Assembly: GCA_947482825.1 (NCBI GenBank)
Contig: CANKMT010000021.1
Coordinates: 1-60,128 of the forward strand
Length of the DNA stretch: 60,128 bases
Reading direction: 5' to 3'
Source: Betaproteobacteria bacterium
Lineage (GTDB): Bacteria; Pseudomonadota; Gammaproteobacteria; Burkholderiales; SG8-39
Part shown: piece after piece, positions 49,364-59,258 of the stretch
Numbering within the stretch: the first letter of the stretch is position 1
Layout of the letters: every line of letters starts with the position of its first letter
Position numbers and translations under genes: made by a program
The notes under the pieces: model-generated
The model's input: the letters and a program-made list of their open reading frames with translations, nothing else
Database searches by the model: none
Told to the model about the DNA's origin: nothing

Positions 49364-51457
49364 TCATTGACTCTCACGAGGCAGCCCATGCCCGCTCTCA
49401 TGGCCGTCGTGGGCGCCGGCTGGACTCGACGGCTGTTCAAACTGGCGCATCCGAATAATTTGAATAAGCACTGCGGTGGGCAGGCATTCTGAAAACTTGA
49501 TCGGTTTCGCGCGTTCCTTGATTTCCTCCATCGAAAACTGGAGGTCCGCGACGACGAGACCAGAGTTCAGTTCGCTCGGGTCGATAGGCGTTTTGAGATC
49601 AAGTCCAAGAGCATCAATGCGCCTGACCTCATCCGGGGATTGAATTTGTTTGGCGATAGTGCGGTTAGCGCGCGTACCACCGAAGGTCCAAAGACGAGCG
49701 CCACCAAACTCATTCATTGTGACTAACCAGCCAGAGGTGCTGTCAGCATCGGGGAAATTTTCCAAAATATGTTCGATTTCAAGATGCGCGCGTTTCGAGA
49801 TTACTGTCTGTTTGCCTACTCCCTCACGTAAGGCACCACAGATTCCTTGTGCGATTTCTCGGCTCAAAGTACGTCCGCTTCCTGTCCACCGAGCCTTGCC
49901 ACCCTCTTTTGCGGGCTCCAGCCACACCGTTCGCCGCCTCCAGTCGACATCTGTGATGCGCCAGCTTTTTCCGGCCAGCAGGAGCAACCGATTTTCTTTA
50001 TCACCAGCCAACATCGTCGGGTCGATGAACCCGACCTCAACGCTGCCAAAGCGCCCCAGCAGTAATTGGGCGCCTGAGAAAGATGCCAACAGTTCTTTGT
50101 AGTGAGCACGGCCGAACTGCCTTTCTGTTGCAGGACCAACCTGCAGAACGCCGTCAGTTTCCATCAGGAAGCCGAGTTGAACCATGTGACCGATTAAATC
50201 TGCGACGCCTTCGGCACTCGATTCAGGGAATGACCCGCACAGTAGTGAAACAAGGTCTTGCCTCGGCCATTGGGAGCGTTCCAAGGTCGCTGCCATGGCC
50301 TGTTGCGCCAAGATGGCCCACGGTTCAGGCGGAGGAAAGGCGGCTTCGACCCAGCCTTCACCCCAAAGGCGACAAATGCCCATGGCCAGCATAAGCGAAT
50401 CGTCATTCGTACAGAGAAACAAGCAGCTTCGCCTCGCGCCGGCCCGGCGGCCGGTGCGGCCCATGCGCTGAAGGAACGATGACACCGTTGAAGGCGCGTC
50501 GATTTGGATCACATGATCCAAATCCCCGACGTCGATGCCAAGCTCCAGTGTGGAGGTGGCAACAATCACGCAGTCCTTTTCATCCGCGAAGGCCGTTTCA
50601 GCAAGTTTTCGCTCCGAATGGCTCAGCGACGCGTGACTTAAAAATACCCGTACTTCCTGGCCACGCAGTGCGCTGGTCAGTTGCTCGGCTCTGCTGCGTG
50701 AATCGCAAAACACCAGGCGTTTGCTGCCCCGGTAGAGTCGGGCGATGACCGTAACCGCGTTGGCCAAAGAGCCAACGAAATCGATTGTGACGTCTGCATC
50801 GGTGCTCACCGACGGGCTTCCGACAACCTGTTTGATCCCGGTGGGGGCAAACCAGTCGAGCAACTCCGTTGGATTGCTCACGGTGGCTGACAGACCAAGC
50901 CTTTGCATTTCGTTCGGAACGTACTGTTGCAGACGGTGAAGCACAGCTCTCAAGTGCCACCCGCGATCATCAGCTGCGAATGCGTGCAACTCATCGGCAA
51001 TCGCAACCCTCAAATTTCCAAACCACGCTCTTCGGTCAATTCGAGTGGATACCAACATACCTTCAAGCGACTCGGGCGTGGTCAAAAGTATGTCCGGGGC
51101 GTCCTTGATGGCATGGCTCTTCTGCGATTGGGAAACATCCCCATGCCAAACAGCCACGCGTCTGCCGACCAGCCCGGCGTAATGAGACAAACGCTGTTCG
51201 AGATTATTTAGCAGGGCCTTGATCGGACAAACGTAAATCACGCTCACCCCTGGCCAGGCGAGGGTCAACATCCTCGACAGAACTGGGATGATCGCGGCCT
51301 CTGTTTTGCCGCCGGCCGTCGGGGCCAACAAGAGGCAATGCGCGCCGGAAAGAATCGGATCAATCGCCTGGAGTTGGGTCGGTCGCAGGCTGTCCCAGCC
51401 CAGTGAGTTCACGACGTGGTACTGAAGCACCGGGTGAAGCTTTTCGAATTCGATCAC
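49364..51457 (-). CDS. brxHI: BREX Lhr-like helicase BrxHI
   Basis: A 697-residue superfamily 2 helicase. Motifs in order: I APTAGGKTE (about residue 45), Ia ICPIKALLNN-type (YVCPIKALLNNLEQRL), Ib TTPESLEG, II ADELHAF (about residue 155), III GLSATVSNP, IV VFCDSRSRAE, V ATSTLELGIDVGD and VI QRMGRTGRRAGARR. Lhr-like helicases of BREX types 2 and 6 have this make-up. GTG start overlaps the brxD stop (GTGA). Last gene of the four-gene BREX block. It ends HDGHESGHGLPRESQ, an ordinary C-terminus. Confidence 0.85.
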   Translation of the reverse strand: MIEFEKLHPVLQYHVVNSLGWDSLRPTQLQAIDPILSGAHCLLLAPTAGGKTEAAIIPVLSRMLTLAWPGVSVIYVCPIKALLNNLEQRLSHYAGLVGRRVAVWHGDVSQSQKSHAIKDAPDILLTTPESLEGMLVSTRIDRRAWFGNLRVAIADELHAFAADDRGWHLRAVLHRLQQYVPNEMQRLGLSATVSNPTELLDWFAPTGIKQVVGSPSVSTDADVTIDFVGSLANAVTVIARLYRGSKRLVFCDSRSRAEQLTSALRGQEVRVFLSHASLSHSERKLAETAFADEKDCVIVATSTLELGIDVGDLDHVIQIDAPSTVSSFLQRMGRTGRRAGARRSCLFLCTNDDSLMLAMGICRLWGEGWVEAAFPPPEPWAILAQQAMAATLERSQWPRQDLVSLLCGSFPESSAEGVADLIGHMVQLGFLMETDGVLQVGPATERQFGRAHYKELLASFSGAQLLLGRFGSVEVGFIDPTMLAGDKENRLLLLAGKSWRITDVDWRRRTVWLEPAKEGGKARWTGSGRTLSREIAQGICGALREGVGKQTVISKRAHLEIEHILENFPDADSTSGWLVTMNEFGGARLWTFGGTRANRTIAKQIQSPDEVRRIDALGLDLKTPIDPSELNSGLVVADLQFSMEEIKERAKPIKFSECLPTAVLIQIIRMRQFEQPSSPAGAHDGHESGHGLPRESQ

Positions 51458-52764
51458 AGAACAATGTCATCCACGCCAGTGGCACCAGCGGCGGCCCGCT
51501 CATTCGCCGTCATTTCGTTTTCTGCGAGCGTTAGCTTGTAATGCTGGCGCGGGTCGAAGTCTTCATGCAAATCTACCCGGTCAAGCACATCGGCGACCAG
51601 TTTCTTGAGAAACAGGCGTGGCGCCACTCCCACTTTGCCACCTAGGCCGCCAGCCACTGCGCGTGCCAAAGTTTCAATATAGGCATCATTGACCAAGGTA
51701 CGCAGACGGTCCTCGGCAGGCTGTAATTCCGCGTATATGTCGCGCACCCGCTTGCCGACGGCCACCAACGAGCTTTGATCGAAAGGTGCCATGCGAATCT
51801 GCACCGCTCGCGGATTGTCAAACCGGCGGTCGGTGCCAAAGTCCACGTGCAGGCGTTGTGCCAGCGGTGCAAGCCTCTGTACCCCCTGGGCACCATCAAA
51901 GAATGCCGGTGTCCCTGTAATGACGAGGTACAGGCCAGGAAAGCGCCCTGCATCGATCTCATCAATCAACTGGCGCAAGGCGTTTAATCCACGCTCACGC
52001 GCGTCGGCGCGCATGCGCTGGAGCGTTTCCACCTCATCAAGCACCAACACGAGGCCTGGAAAGCCGCTATCGCGCAATATAGTGAGCAATCCGATCAGGA
52101 AGTTGGCCGCACCAAAGTGGTCCAATTCTCCCTTGATGCCGGCCGCGCGCTTTACGCTCGCCGCGACATTGGGCTGCCCGGCGAGCCAGCTGATCAGCCC
52201 TTCAGCAAGCATGTTGTCGCCAGCGGCCAAGGCCCGACGGTAGGTTCGCAGCACGGCCGAGAAGGCTGGCGCGGTTTTGCTGATGGTCGTTAGGCGGGCT
52301 TCCATCAGTTCTTCGGTTCGTTCCAGCAGTGCCTTTGCGTCAACGGCATCGACCGATCCATCCAAGAGAACATCCTGTTCCAACGCAAAAAACCAACCGT
52401 CGATCACACTTCGAAACGCACCGGAGTTGCTATCCACGGTCCCTAGGCGTTCGACCAGCCGACGGTAGATCGTCTCCAGGCGATGCAAGGGCGTTTCGGT
52501 TTCGTTGATCTGCACTTCACTGGTGGCAAATCCTTGCGCGCGTGCGCGTTCCTGAAGCCAGCGACCAAAAAAGGTTTTGCCTGTGCCGTACTCTCCCCGC
52601 ACCGCCTTGAACCCACCGCGCCCAACGGAGACTGTAGCTAGATCTTCGTCCAGAGTGCTCGTAAAGGAGTCGATGCCCACCGCAAGCGCGTCCAGTCCCG
52701 CGCTTGGAACCGTGCCGCGTCGCAAAGCGCCGACAATGTCATCGCGTCTTGCAGCGCTGATCAT
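51454..52764 (-). CDS. brxD: BREX ATP-binding protein BrxD
   Basis: A 436-residue ORC/Cdc6-like P-loop protein. Walker A is GEYGTGKTFFGRWLQERA (about residue 60), the linked EVQINETETPLHRLETIYRR is a BrxD hallmark, and Walker B is LVLVLDEVETLQRM (about residue 240). BrxD occurs in BREX types 2 and 6, next to the Lhr-like helicase. The ATG overlaps the pglZ stop (ATGA). Confidence 0.88.
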   Translation of the reverse strand: MISAARRDDIVGALRRGTVPSAGLDALAVGIDSFTSTLDEDLATVSVGRGGFKAVRGEYGTGKTFFGRWLQERARAQGFATSEVQINETETPLHRLETIYRRLVERLGTVDSNSGAFRSVIDGWFFALEQDVLLDGSVDAVDAKALLERTEELMEARLTTISKTAPAFSAVLRTYRRALAAGDNMLAEGLISWLAGQPNVAASVKRAAGIKGELDHFGAANFLIGLLTILRDSGFPGLVLVLDEVETLQRMRADARERGLNALRQLIDEIDAGRFPGLYLVITGTPAFFDGAQGVQRLAPLAQRLHVDFGTDRRFDNPRAVQIRMAPFDQSSLVAVGKRVRDIYAELQPAEDRLRTLVNDAYIETLARAVAGGLGGKVGVAPRLFLKKLVADVLDRVDLHEDFDPRQHYKLTLAENEMTANERAAAGATGVDDIVL

Positions 52765-55448
52765 CGGGCAGCAACGATCAGGGTGATACGGAATTGCTGC
52801 AGCAGCAAAGTCCGATTCAGTTCAACGGTGCCGGCGCCTTCATCCACCAACAACACTGTGGCTTGGTCTACGTTCAAGATCCGTCGCACGGCGCTCAACA
52901 GCCCGTTCAATCGAATTTCCGGCAAGGAGAGCCTCTGGGCAAGAGCCGCACGAGACAGTTTTCCGCCGCGCTCGGACAATGCCGTCAGCAGCTTGCGCAT
53001 TTGGTCATCGTGTGGCGCTACACGTGCCGCCAGTAAGCGCTGAGACGCGTATACCTGGCTTTGCAGGAGGACATTGATCCAGTCTGCTGCTTGTGCCGGC
53101 GCTGCGGTTGGAATCGGCGCCATCGGCTCGTCGAACAACTGGTCTTGCCCAGGGGGTGGCGCAGCTGGTCGGCGCGAAACTGTTCGGGGCACCGGCGTTT
53201 GTTGAGTTTCCAAGTTGGGCAGATCCCACCATTCCGGCTGGGTTGGCAAGGCTGGTTGCCATTCGGGCAGGTTCATTCCAAATGGCACCAACACACTCAA
53301 AGGCACAGTCACCTCTTGAGGTGAAACTCCACCGTGATACCCGTTCTTGCGGCCCGCGTACCTTACGCTTTCGCTCCACAGACACGCGACCGATGTTGCA
53401 TCGTTTGCGGTTCGAACACGTCCACCTGTCAAAATGATCTCGTTGCTGTTTCCCGCATCGTTGCCAGCACGCCATCGATCGCTTTCGCCGCCGGTGGTTT
53501 GGGTGGTTCCGTCTTCGAGCAGGTGCCCGTGATCGGCAGTGATCACGACTACGCGGCGAGCCTCCCGGGCTTCGCGCAGAATCGGTAGCAACAAACGCAG
53601 GTCTTCCAAATTCCACCGTTGATGCAGCTGATCCGGTCCGCTCAGATGGTCGTCCACAGCGTTGTATACGAGGCCGACTACGCGCTGTTGGCGGTTCGCA
53701 ATAGCTGTTCTAACTTCGTTGGAAAGGTTCGTCGAGTCACTCAGATCACCCTTGTGAAAAAGCTTGGGGGGCATATCAGCGCGCGATTGAGCCAGCAATC
53801 CGGCATGGGTTGAAAATCCAGTCTTCTCAACTGAAGACGTACCTGTCGTGAGTCGTCCGCAAAGCAAGGTTGCACGGCTCACCTCGGTGACTGTCGGGAA
53901 CGCAGCCACGCCTGCCAATGGCCGTGCCAACGCGGCCGGCACCATCTCGACCCAACCCAGCCGCTCGGGCCGGGCAAAAAGCTCTCTGAAAATGCTGGCG
54001 CTCAAGCCATCAACGACAAGTAACAGCACAGGTTCGTGCGCAGCCAGCGGCGCAACTACTCTGTCGAGCACCGACTCCAGTGGAACGATGCGACCCTCAA
54101 TCCCCGGTGCCTGTGCATTCCAGCGCTGCAAAGCCAAGGCAAATTGCCGTCCCAAAGCATTGCGGCGTTCGATCACGGCAGTACGGACGGCTGCGTAAGC
54201 GTGCGACACCTCTACCAGTTCATCGCCGCCCAGCAATCTGAAGCGCGCCCAATCCACGAACGCGCCTTCGTCGGTTTGCCAACACACCAAATCGGCCACG
54301 GTGGTGGCACTTGTTGCGGGCCGTACCAGCCAACGGGCCATGCGCCTTGCCATTTCCACTCGGTCCGCCCGCTGCGGTTGGGCCGCAGCCAGTACATGGG
54401 TCAGGACGCGGTCGGCTGCTTCTTCGACCGCGATCAGGGTTTCAACCGTGGGCGCCTGCACATGTCGGGTCAAGTGCGCGGCAAATGACCGCATGCGCTG
54501 ATCGAAGCCCAATGGCAAAACATCGCTCAGATGCGCGAACTCAGCGACGCGCAAATCATTCAACAAAGCGTCGGCACGGTCCAAGGCCGCACGGTACACA
54601 TCAGAACCGCCATCACGAACCAGCTGTCGCGCAGCCTCAGCCCAGGCGCGTCCCTCGGTTACGCCAACGTGGGTGTCGTTGACAAACCGCTCCAGCCTGA
54701 CGCACGCGTGCCCCAAGCCTGGATGGCCTTCTCCTTCCCTGGCGTACAGAACTCCGCACACCAGCCCCAGCGCCATCGCGTCACCTGTGCGATCCGCTTC
54801 TACGCAAGCCAACACCATGTTGCCCGCGATGCCCGCCGATTCGCCCAACCAGTGCAGGGCATCGGAGCGGGCGTTGGCGGGCAGCAAGTTGAGCGAGGCG
54901 TCGGCACTGGACTGCATCGTCCACCGCAGCAGCGCCATTGCATCAGGTCGAGGTACTTCCAATTGCAGGAAGCGCTGAAGCAGTTCTTTCCAAGCTGTCT
55001 CCAGATCGAGAAAACCATTCGCAACAGGGGTGTACGCACCTTGGGCGGTACCGTCCACCAGCAGCTGGGGCATCCATGAGTAACGTCCCAAGCGGGCGTC
55101 CACTTCTTTTGCGCCAAAAAGCTGTCGGACAATCACCCAGCCCTCTGGCTGAAAGACACGTCCTCGTGCCAGGCGGGCAGCGATGTCTTCGGCAATCTCG
55201 TTTGTACCCAATGGCGTCAGCAACACCAGACCAGTATTGGCCGCATCGACTTCTTCGACATCGCACAGGGCTTCGCGCATCGCCAGCATGGAGTCGCACC
55301 AACGCAAGGCAAATTGGCGCCCACGCTGCGTCATTGTGTCAGGCCAATCCTGTTTGGTGGCCGAACGAATCGCGACGGCCAATGCAGTCGGCTCGCGCGC
55401 CAAAACCGCGTCCAGTTGCGCGGCAATTTGGGGCATCGAAATGGTCAT
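52761..55448 (-). CDS. pglZ: BREX phosphatase-fold protein PglZ
   Basis: An 895-residue protein with the PglZ domain of the alkaline phosphatase superfamily in its second half. Metal-site motifs are LLLVVDGLSASIF (about residue 478), FPTVTEVSRATLLCGRLTTG and VVVITADHGHLLEDG (about residue 638). The long N-terminal region is helical and typical of type 2 PglZ. The C-terminal tail looks like a small winged helix. PglZ is the constant component of every BREX type. Both ends overlap neighbours by 4 nt. Confidence 0.9.
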   Translation of the reverse strand: MTISMPQIAAQLDAVLAREPTALAVAIRSATKQDWPDTMTQRGRQFALRWCDSMLAMREALCDVEEVDAANTGLVLLTPLGTNEIAEDIAARLARGRVFQPEGWVIVRQLFGAKEVDARLGRYSWMPQLLVDGTAQGAYTPVANGFLDLETAWKELLQRFLQLEVPRPDAMALLRWTMQSSADASLNLLPANARSDALHWLGESAGIAGNMVLACVEADRTGDAMALGLVCGVLYAREGEGHPGLGHACVRLERFVNDTHVGVTEGRAWAEAARQLVRDGGSDVYRAALDRADALLNDLRVAEFAHLSDVLPLGFDQRMRSFAAHLTRHVQAPTVETLIAVEEAADRVLTHVLAAAQPQRADRVEMARRMARWLVRPATSATTVADLVCWQTDEGAFVDWARFRLLGGDELVEVSHAYAAVRTAVIERRNALGRQFALALQRWNAQAPGIEGRIVPLESVLDRVVAPLAAHEPVLLLVVDGLSASIFRELFARPERLGWVEMVPAALARPLAGVAAFPTVTEVSRATLLCGRLTTGTSSVEKTGFSTHAGLLAQSRADMPPKLFHKGDLSDSTNLSNEVRTAIANRQQRVVGLVYNAVDDHLSGPDQLHQRWNLEDLRLLLPILREAREARRVVVITADHGHLLEDGTTQTTGGESDRWRAGNDAGNSNEIILTGGRVRTANDATSVACLWSESVRYAGRKNGYHGGVSPQEVTVPLSVLVPFGMNLPEWQPALPTQPEWWDLPNLETQQTPVPRTVSRRPAAPPPGQDQLFDEPMAPIPTAAPAQAADWINVLLQSQVYASQRLLAARVAPHDDQMRKLLTALSERGGKLSRAALAQRLSLPEIRLNGLLSAVRRILNVDQATVLLVDEGAGTVELNRTLLLQQFRITLIVAAR

Positions 55449-58400
55449 GGCTTGGGATTCCGGCGTTGAATCCGCCAGCTCAGGCTCAGTTCCAGCTCAT
55501 GGTCGCTTTCAAGTCGTTCTTGCAAGGTCTTCAGCACCGAGACTGCTGCTTCGGCGTCGAGATCAAGCTTTTGAGCCTCCTCCACCAGCACGGGCGCCGC
55601 GGGCGGGGCTCCGGAGCCAGTGAAAGGCGCAGGGGCTGGTGCCGCAGGCATGGGCACCGGCGATGCGCCCGTAGACGCGGTCGCAGGGGCTGCGACAGTC
55701 AGCAATCGAACTGCGTCCCGGTCAAGCTCCTCAAGTTTGGACTTCAGCGGAATGACGTGTTCTTCGCTGCTCAGCGTTTCGGTCAAGCGCCTCAGGATCG
55801 AAACCGCCGCCGCCTGACGATGGTCTTGCAGGTCCCGCATGGCATCAAAAATGTTCCACCTTGCGTTGTTCAACGCATCGGCGACGTTTTGGGCTTGCCC
55901 CATGCTGCGGCTCACGGCTGCTTCAGAAGTCTCAATCGATGCATTGGCCAGCGTTTGTACCAGTTCTGCGTCGGTCGCTGACTGCAGCGCAGCCAGCAGC
56001 GACTGGGCCGATTCACTGGTTCGTACGCGTCCGTCCACTGACGCGCCGTAGCGTGTGGCACGGTCTCTCGCCACGACAACCAATTTGCCCACCGCTTCGC
56101 GTTTGGCCGTGACCTCGCGGCGAACATCGTCCACCAGGCGGCCAACATTGCCAGCATTGAGCGTTTGCGGAACGGTCAGGCCAAACAAGCTGGCCGCGCG
56201 GTTCACCGCCGTTGCCCAGTGGGCAGCATCTGGCAGGGCTTGTTCACGCAATTCAAGCTCGTCGGCCAAGCTGTCGATGCTGGGTTCAATCGGGCCACCA
56301 CGCAAAATGAAGCGGCGGTTTGTAAGGGCCGCAAAACTCATGATGATGAGGTTTTGCAACTCCAGCGGGAGCCCCATCGGGTTTGGTGTGTCGATCCAGC
56401 GACGCAATTGCGCCACAGTCATCGTGCCACCGCCATCGCGCGCATGGCTTTGGGCAAAGCGGGAACGCCAATGGTCCTCAACCAGGAGGTGCGTTTCGCC
56501 CATTTGCCCCAATTGACAGGGGTTTACGATTGAGCGAACCAACCGGCGCGTAGCGGAATCCTGTACCAATCCGCGATGGTCCGTGGCTTCTATGGCACGC
56601 TGAACCTCTGGCCAGATCTTTCGAATGACGGCAGGTTTGATGTCGGTGTCGAATTCCGGATGGGCGGGGTACTGGTGCGCAAAAAGCTGCCCCAGAAGGG
56701 CCTCAAAGGCTTCCCTGAAGGTTGCCCCGACAGGAGGGCGCGGTGACAGAGTAGGGTCCAGGGAATGAAACTGTTCGTCAGAGGTGAGCGCGTTGGTGAC
56801 TGCATCGCGTGGTTCCGTGCTGATGCCAAACGCCACCTCCAGCTGGCTGCGCAGCTTGATCCTCAATTGATCCAATTGATTTTGAGCCAGGGCTTTGGCC
56901 TGGACTCGATCCACAAAGCTCAGATGGGCGGCGTAGCTTTCGAACCGATCCCCGGAAAGAATGTGGTCCAACACCACGAGACGTCCCAAGTCGGCGAGGG
57001 CCTTGTTGCTGAAAAAAGAAGGCAGCCACACCAAAGTCTTAGTGTCTCCACCCCGGTATTGCGCCAGGCGAGCGACGTCGTCGGTTGTGCTCCGGTTGGG
57101 CTCGTCAAAGGGAAAGTCCAGCACCACCGTCCACGCACCTGACCGGCCGCGCAATCGTTCATCGGTCATTTCGCGAACGTTCTCGTACAGCAGTTCCACC
57201 TCGCGGCGGGTACCGCGCCAGGTGAACTCATACGTGGTGAACAAGGAGCCTTCGTCAGGGATGCTCAACTCGGCAAACAGCGATTCCCGAATTTTCTTGC
57301 GCCGGTTGCCGTGATTGTCATTGGCCCCGGCAGCTTTCAGGATGGGTTCGATGTCCACCCCGGTCACCTGGATAGACACCACTGGGTTCTGATCTTCGGT
57401 GATTTTTATCTCACCGATTTCAGAAGCCCAATCGCGGCATTTCCGCAGCACGTCCTGCGCTTCTCGCCCCGCGATCGGAGACTTGAATGTGCCGTGATTC
57501 AGCGCCGCCAGCCGTTGCGCAGTCAATCCCTTGAGGGACTCCACTTCTGGCACCAACGCACCCAGCAACAGCGTTTTAAGTAGACGTGCATCGTTACGCA
57601 GGTTCTTGGCCGCGGTAGCGTCCGCCTGCCCGAGCTTGATTGCCTCCAACGTCACATGGTGATGCCGCTCGAGCATCGGCAGCAGACGTTGCGAGTACAG
57701 GCGCTTGGCGTTGTCAAAATGCAGACGCATGCCTTCGGAAAACGGCTCATCGCCTTCGCTGATGGCATCGTACAAATCCCCAACGGGAATCAACTGGCCC
57801 AGCTCCAGGTCGGCTCGCCGGTCCACCAGCAGCTGCATCATCAACTTCAGGGCGGTGCGTTCGCGCTGGAGCGCGGCAGACACGGCGATGAGCGTTTGCA
57901 CCAATGCGGGTGAAAAGGGATATACCTTTTGGAACATGTCCCTGTCTGCAGACGTTGTCAGCAGGGTGTCCAGTACGTCCTTGCGGACCCTCAAAATCTC
58001 CTCAAACGCGGTGTGCAAAGTTTGCCGCGCAGCCTCGCTTATGGGGCGCAAAACGCGCTTTTCCGCAATGGCTGGCAGGTTCCGGTCTTCAAGCGTGATT
58101 CGATGAAAGCGCGCTTCCCAATGGCGCAATACGTCGCTGAATTGCGCCCCCACCGATCCAACCAGGTTTTCGCCCACCAAGTCGCGCAAGTCGCGCTGCC
58201 GGGCAACAAAGCTGACAAGAGGAATCGGCCGGTCGGCATTGGTTGCCTCCACCAACTTCACAAGCTTGGTGCCCTCGCGGCTCACAAAACCTACGTCGGC
58301 TGCGTGGCTCGCGAGCCACAAAACCAGTTCGTCCAAAAACAAGATGACTGCGTCGTAACCCAAGGCTTGTGCGTGGCGGGTCATGATGCTGAGGCCATCA

Positions 58401-59137
58401 TCAAGCGAAACAAAAGATTCGCCGCTACCTGCCAGTGTCCGGTACGCCGAAAAGAACTGACTGATCAGATCGCCCACCAGGCGCGATCGTTCTTCCCCGT
58501 TGGGTGCCTCCAGCATCGCCGCGTCAAAGCTGGCCGCATCCCAGCCCGAATCCAGATTCCCCCAGCCACCACCGCCATTACCACGAGCGCCGCTCGTGCG
58601 TTCATTGAGTTTCGCAAAAAAGGGCCCATCCCCCATCTGCTCGCGCATGCGCTTGGCATCAACAAAGAGGCCCTCGGCCAGATAGAAACCTGGCACCGAT
58701 GCGTCCGGATGCAGCCGCCGCACGAACTCAGCGTACTGCCCCAGGATGGCGCTCTCCATGTCGCGCGCGCCGATCATGTGGTAGGGCACAAGCAAAAATT
58801 TCTTCCCATGCGTCCAACCATGCCGGGCCACTACGTCGGCCAGCTCTGGCGTGGACCGCGCCTGCGTGTTGCCAGCCAGCAAGAGGTTCAGAACGGCCAT
58901 GAAGTGCGACTTGCCCGAGCCGAAACTCCCGTGCAGGTAGGCAGCCTTGCTTCCGCCCGACTCAATCGATTGCTTGATGAAGCCCAAGGCGTTGTCAAAG
59001 CAGTCCACGAGCTGCGGCGTCACCACGTAATCGCGCAGGGTGGCTTCGGCGTTGGTCACCCCCTCTGACAACTTGAGCACAAAGTCGCCCTGGTGCACCC
59101 GCTCGGGAATGGCAATCAGGTCTTTCAGCAAGGTCAT
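55445..59137 (-). CDS. pglY: BREX type 2 P-loop protein PglY (DUF6079)
   Basis: A 1230-residue P-loop NTPase. The N-terminus (IPERVHQGDFVLKLSEGV, RDYVVTPQLVDCFDNALGFI) and Walker A LHGSFGSGKSHFMAVL (about residue 73) with KFLLVPYHMIGA are PglY-like rather than BrxC-like. Walker B is VILFLDELVLWLA (about residue 267). The C-terminal 250 residues are helical, with a Pro/Ala-rich linker near residue 1160. PglY is the large ATPase of BREX type 2. It is the first gene of the overlapping pglY - pglZ - brxD - brxHI block. Confidence 0.88.
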   Translation of the reverse strand: MTLLKDLIAIPERVHQGDFVLKLSEGVTNAEATLRDYVVTPQLVDCFDNALGFIKQSIESGGSKAAYLHGSFGSGKSHFMAVLNLLLAGNTQARSTPELADVVARHGWTHGKKFLLVPYHMIGARDMESAILGQYAEFVRRLHPDASVPGFYLAEGLFVDAKRMREQMGDGPFFAKLNERTSGARGNGGGGWGNLDSGWDAASFDAAMLEAPNGEERSRLVGDLISQFFSAYRTLAGSGESFVSLDDGLSIMTRHAQALGYDAVILFLDELVLWLASHAADVGFVSREGTKLVKLVEATNADRPIPLVSFVARQRDLRDLVGENLVGSVGAQFSDVLRHWEARFHRITLEDRNLPAIAEKRVLRPISEAARQTLHTAFEEILRVRKDVLDTLLTTSADRDMFQKVYPFSPALVQTLIAVSAALQRERTALKLMMQLLVDRRADLELGQLIPVGDLYDAISEGDEPFSEGMRLHFDNAKRLYSQRLLPMLERHHHVTLEAIKLGQADATAAKNLRNDARLLKTLLLGALVPEVESLKGLTAQRLAALNHGTFKSPIAGREAQDVLRKCRDWASEIGEIKITEDQNPVVSIQVTGVDIEPILKAAGANDNHGNRRKKIRESLFAELSIPDEGSLFTTYEFTWRGTRREVELLYENVREMTDERLRGRSGAWTVVLDFPFDEPNRSTTDDVARLAQYRGGDTKTLVWLPSFFSNKALADLGRLVVLDHILSGDRFESYAAHLSFVDRVQAKALAQNQLDQLRIKLRSQLEVAFGISTEPRDAVTNALTSDEQFHSLDPTLSPRPPVGATFREAFEALLGQLFAHQYPAHPEFDTDIKPAVIRKIWPEVQRAIEATDHRGLVQDSATRRLVRSIVNPCQLGQMGETHLLVEDHWRSRFAQSHARDGGGTMTVAQLRRWIDTPNPMGLPLELQNLIIMSFAALTNRRFILRGGPIEPSIDSLADELELREQALPDAAHWATAVNRAASLFGLTVPQTLNAGNVGRLVDDVRREVTAKREAVGKLVVVARDRATRYGASVDGRVRTSESAQSLLAALQSATDAELVQTLANASIETSEAAVSRSMGQAQNVADALNNARWNIFDAMRDLQDHRQAAAVSILRRLTETLSSEEHVIPLKSKLEELDRDAVRLLTVAAPATASTGASPVPMPAAPAPAPFTGSGAPPAAPVLVEEAQKLDLDAEAAVSVLKTLQERLESDHELELSLSWRIQRRNPKP

Positions 59138-59173
59138 GATGGGTTATTCCCCTGTTGGCCGGTGCATGTGGCG

Positions 59174-59240
59174 CGACATGTTGGTTGCTTGTACACGACC
59201 GCGTGACGTGTTAAAAAAACGCAGAATATTTAACATGTCG
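59174..59240. promoter_or_regulatory. Inverted repeats upstream of pglY
   Basis: CGACATGTT (59174-59182) and AACATGTCG (59232-59240) are perfect 9-bp arms, 49 nt apart. Inside, TGTTAAA (59209-59215) and TTTAACA (59229-59235) form a second inverted repeat. The 121-nt gap between the partial NTPase gene and pglY is AT-rich here and probably holds the BREX promoter and an operator; looping by a dimeric regulator is possible. Confidence 0.45.
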
Positions 59241-59258
59241 TAGGTCGTCAGCCCTAGC

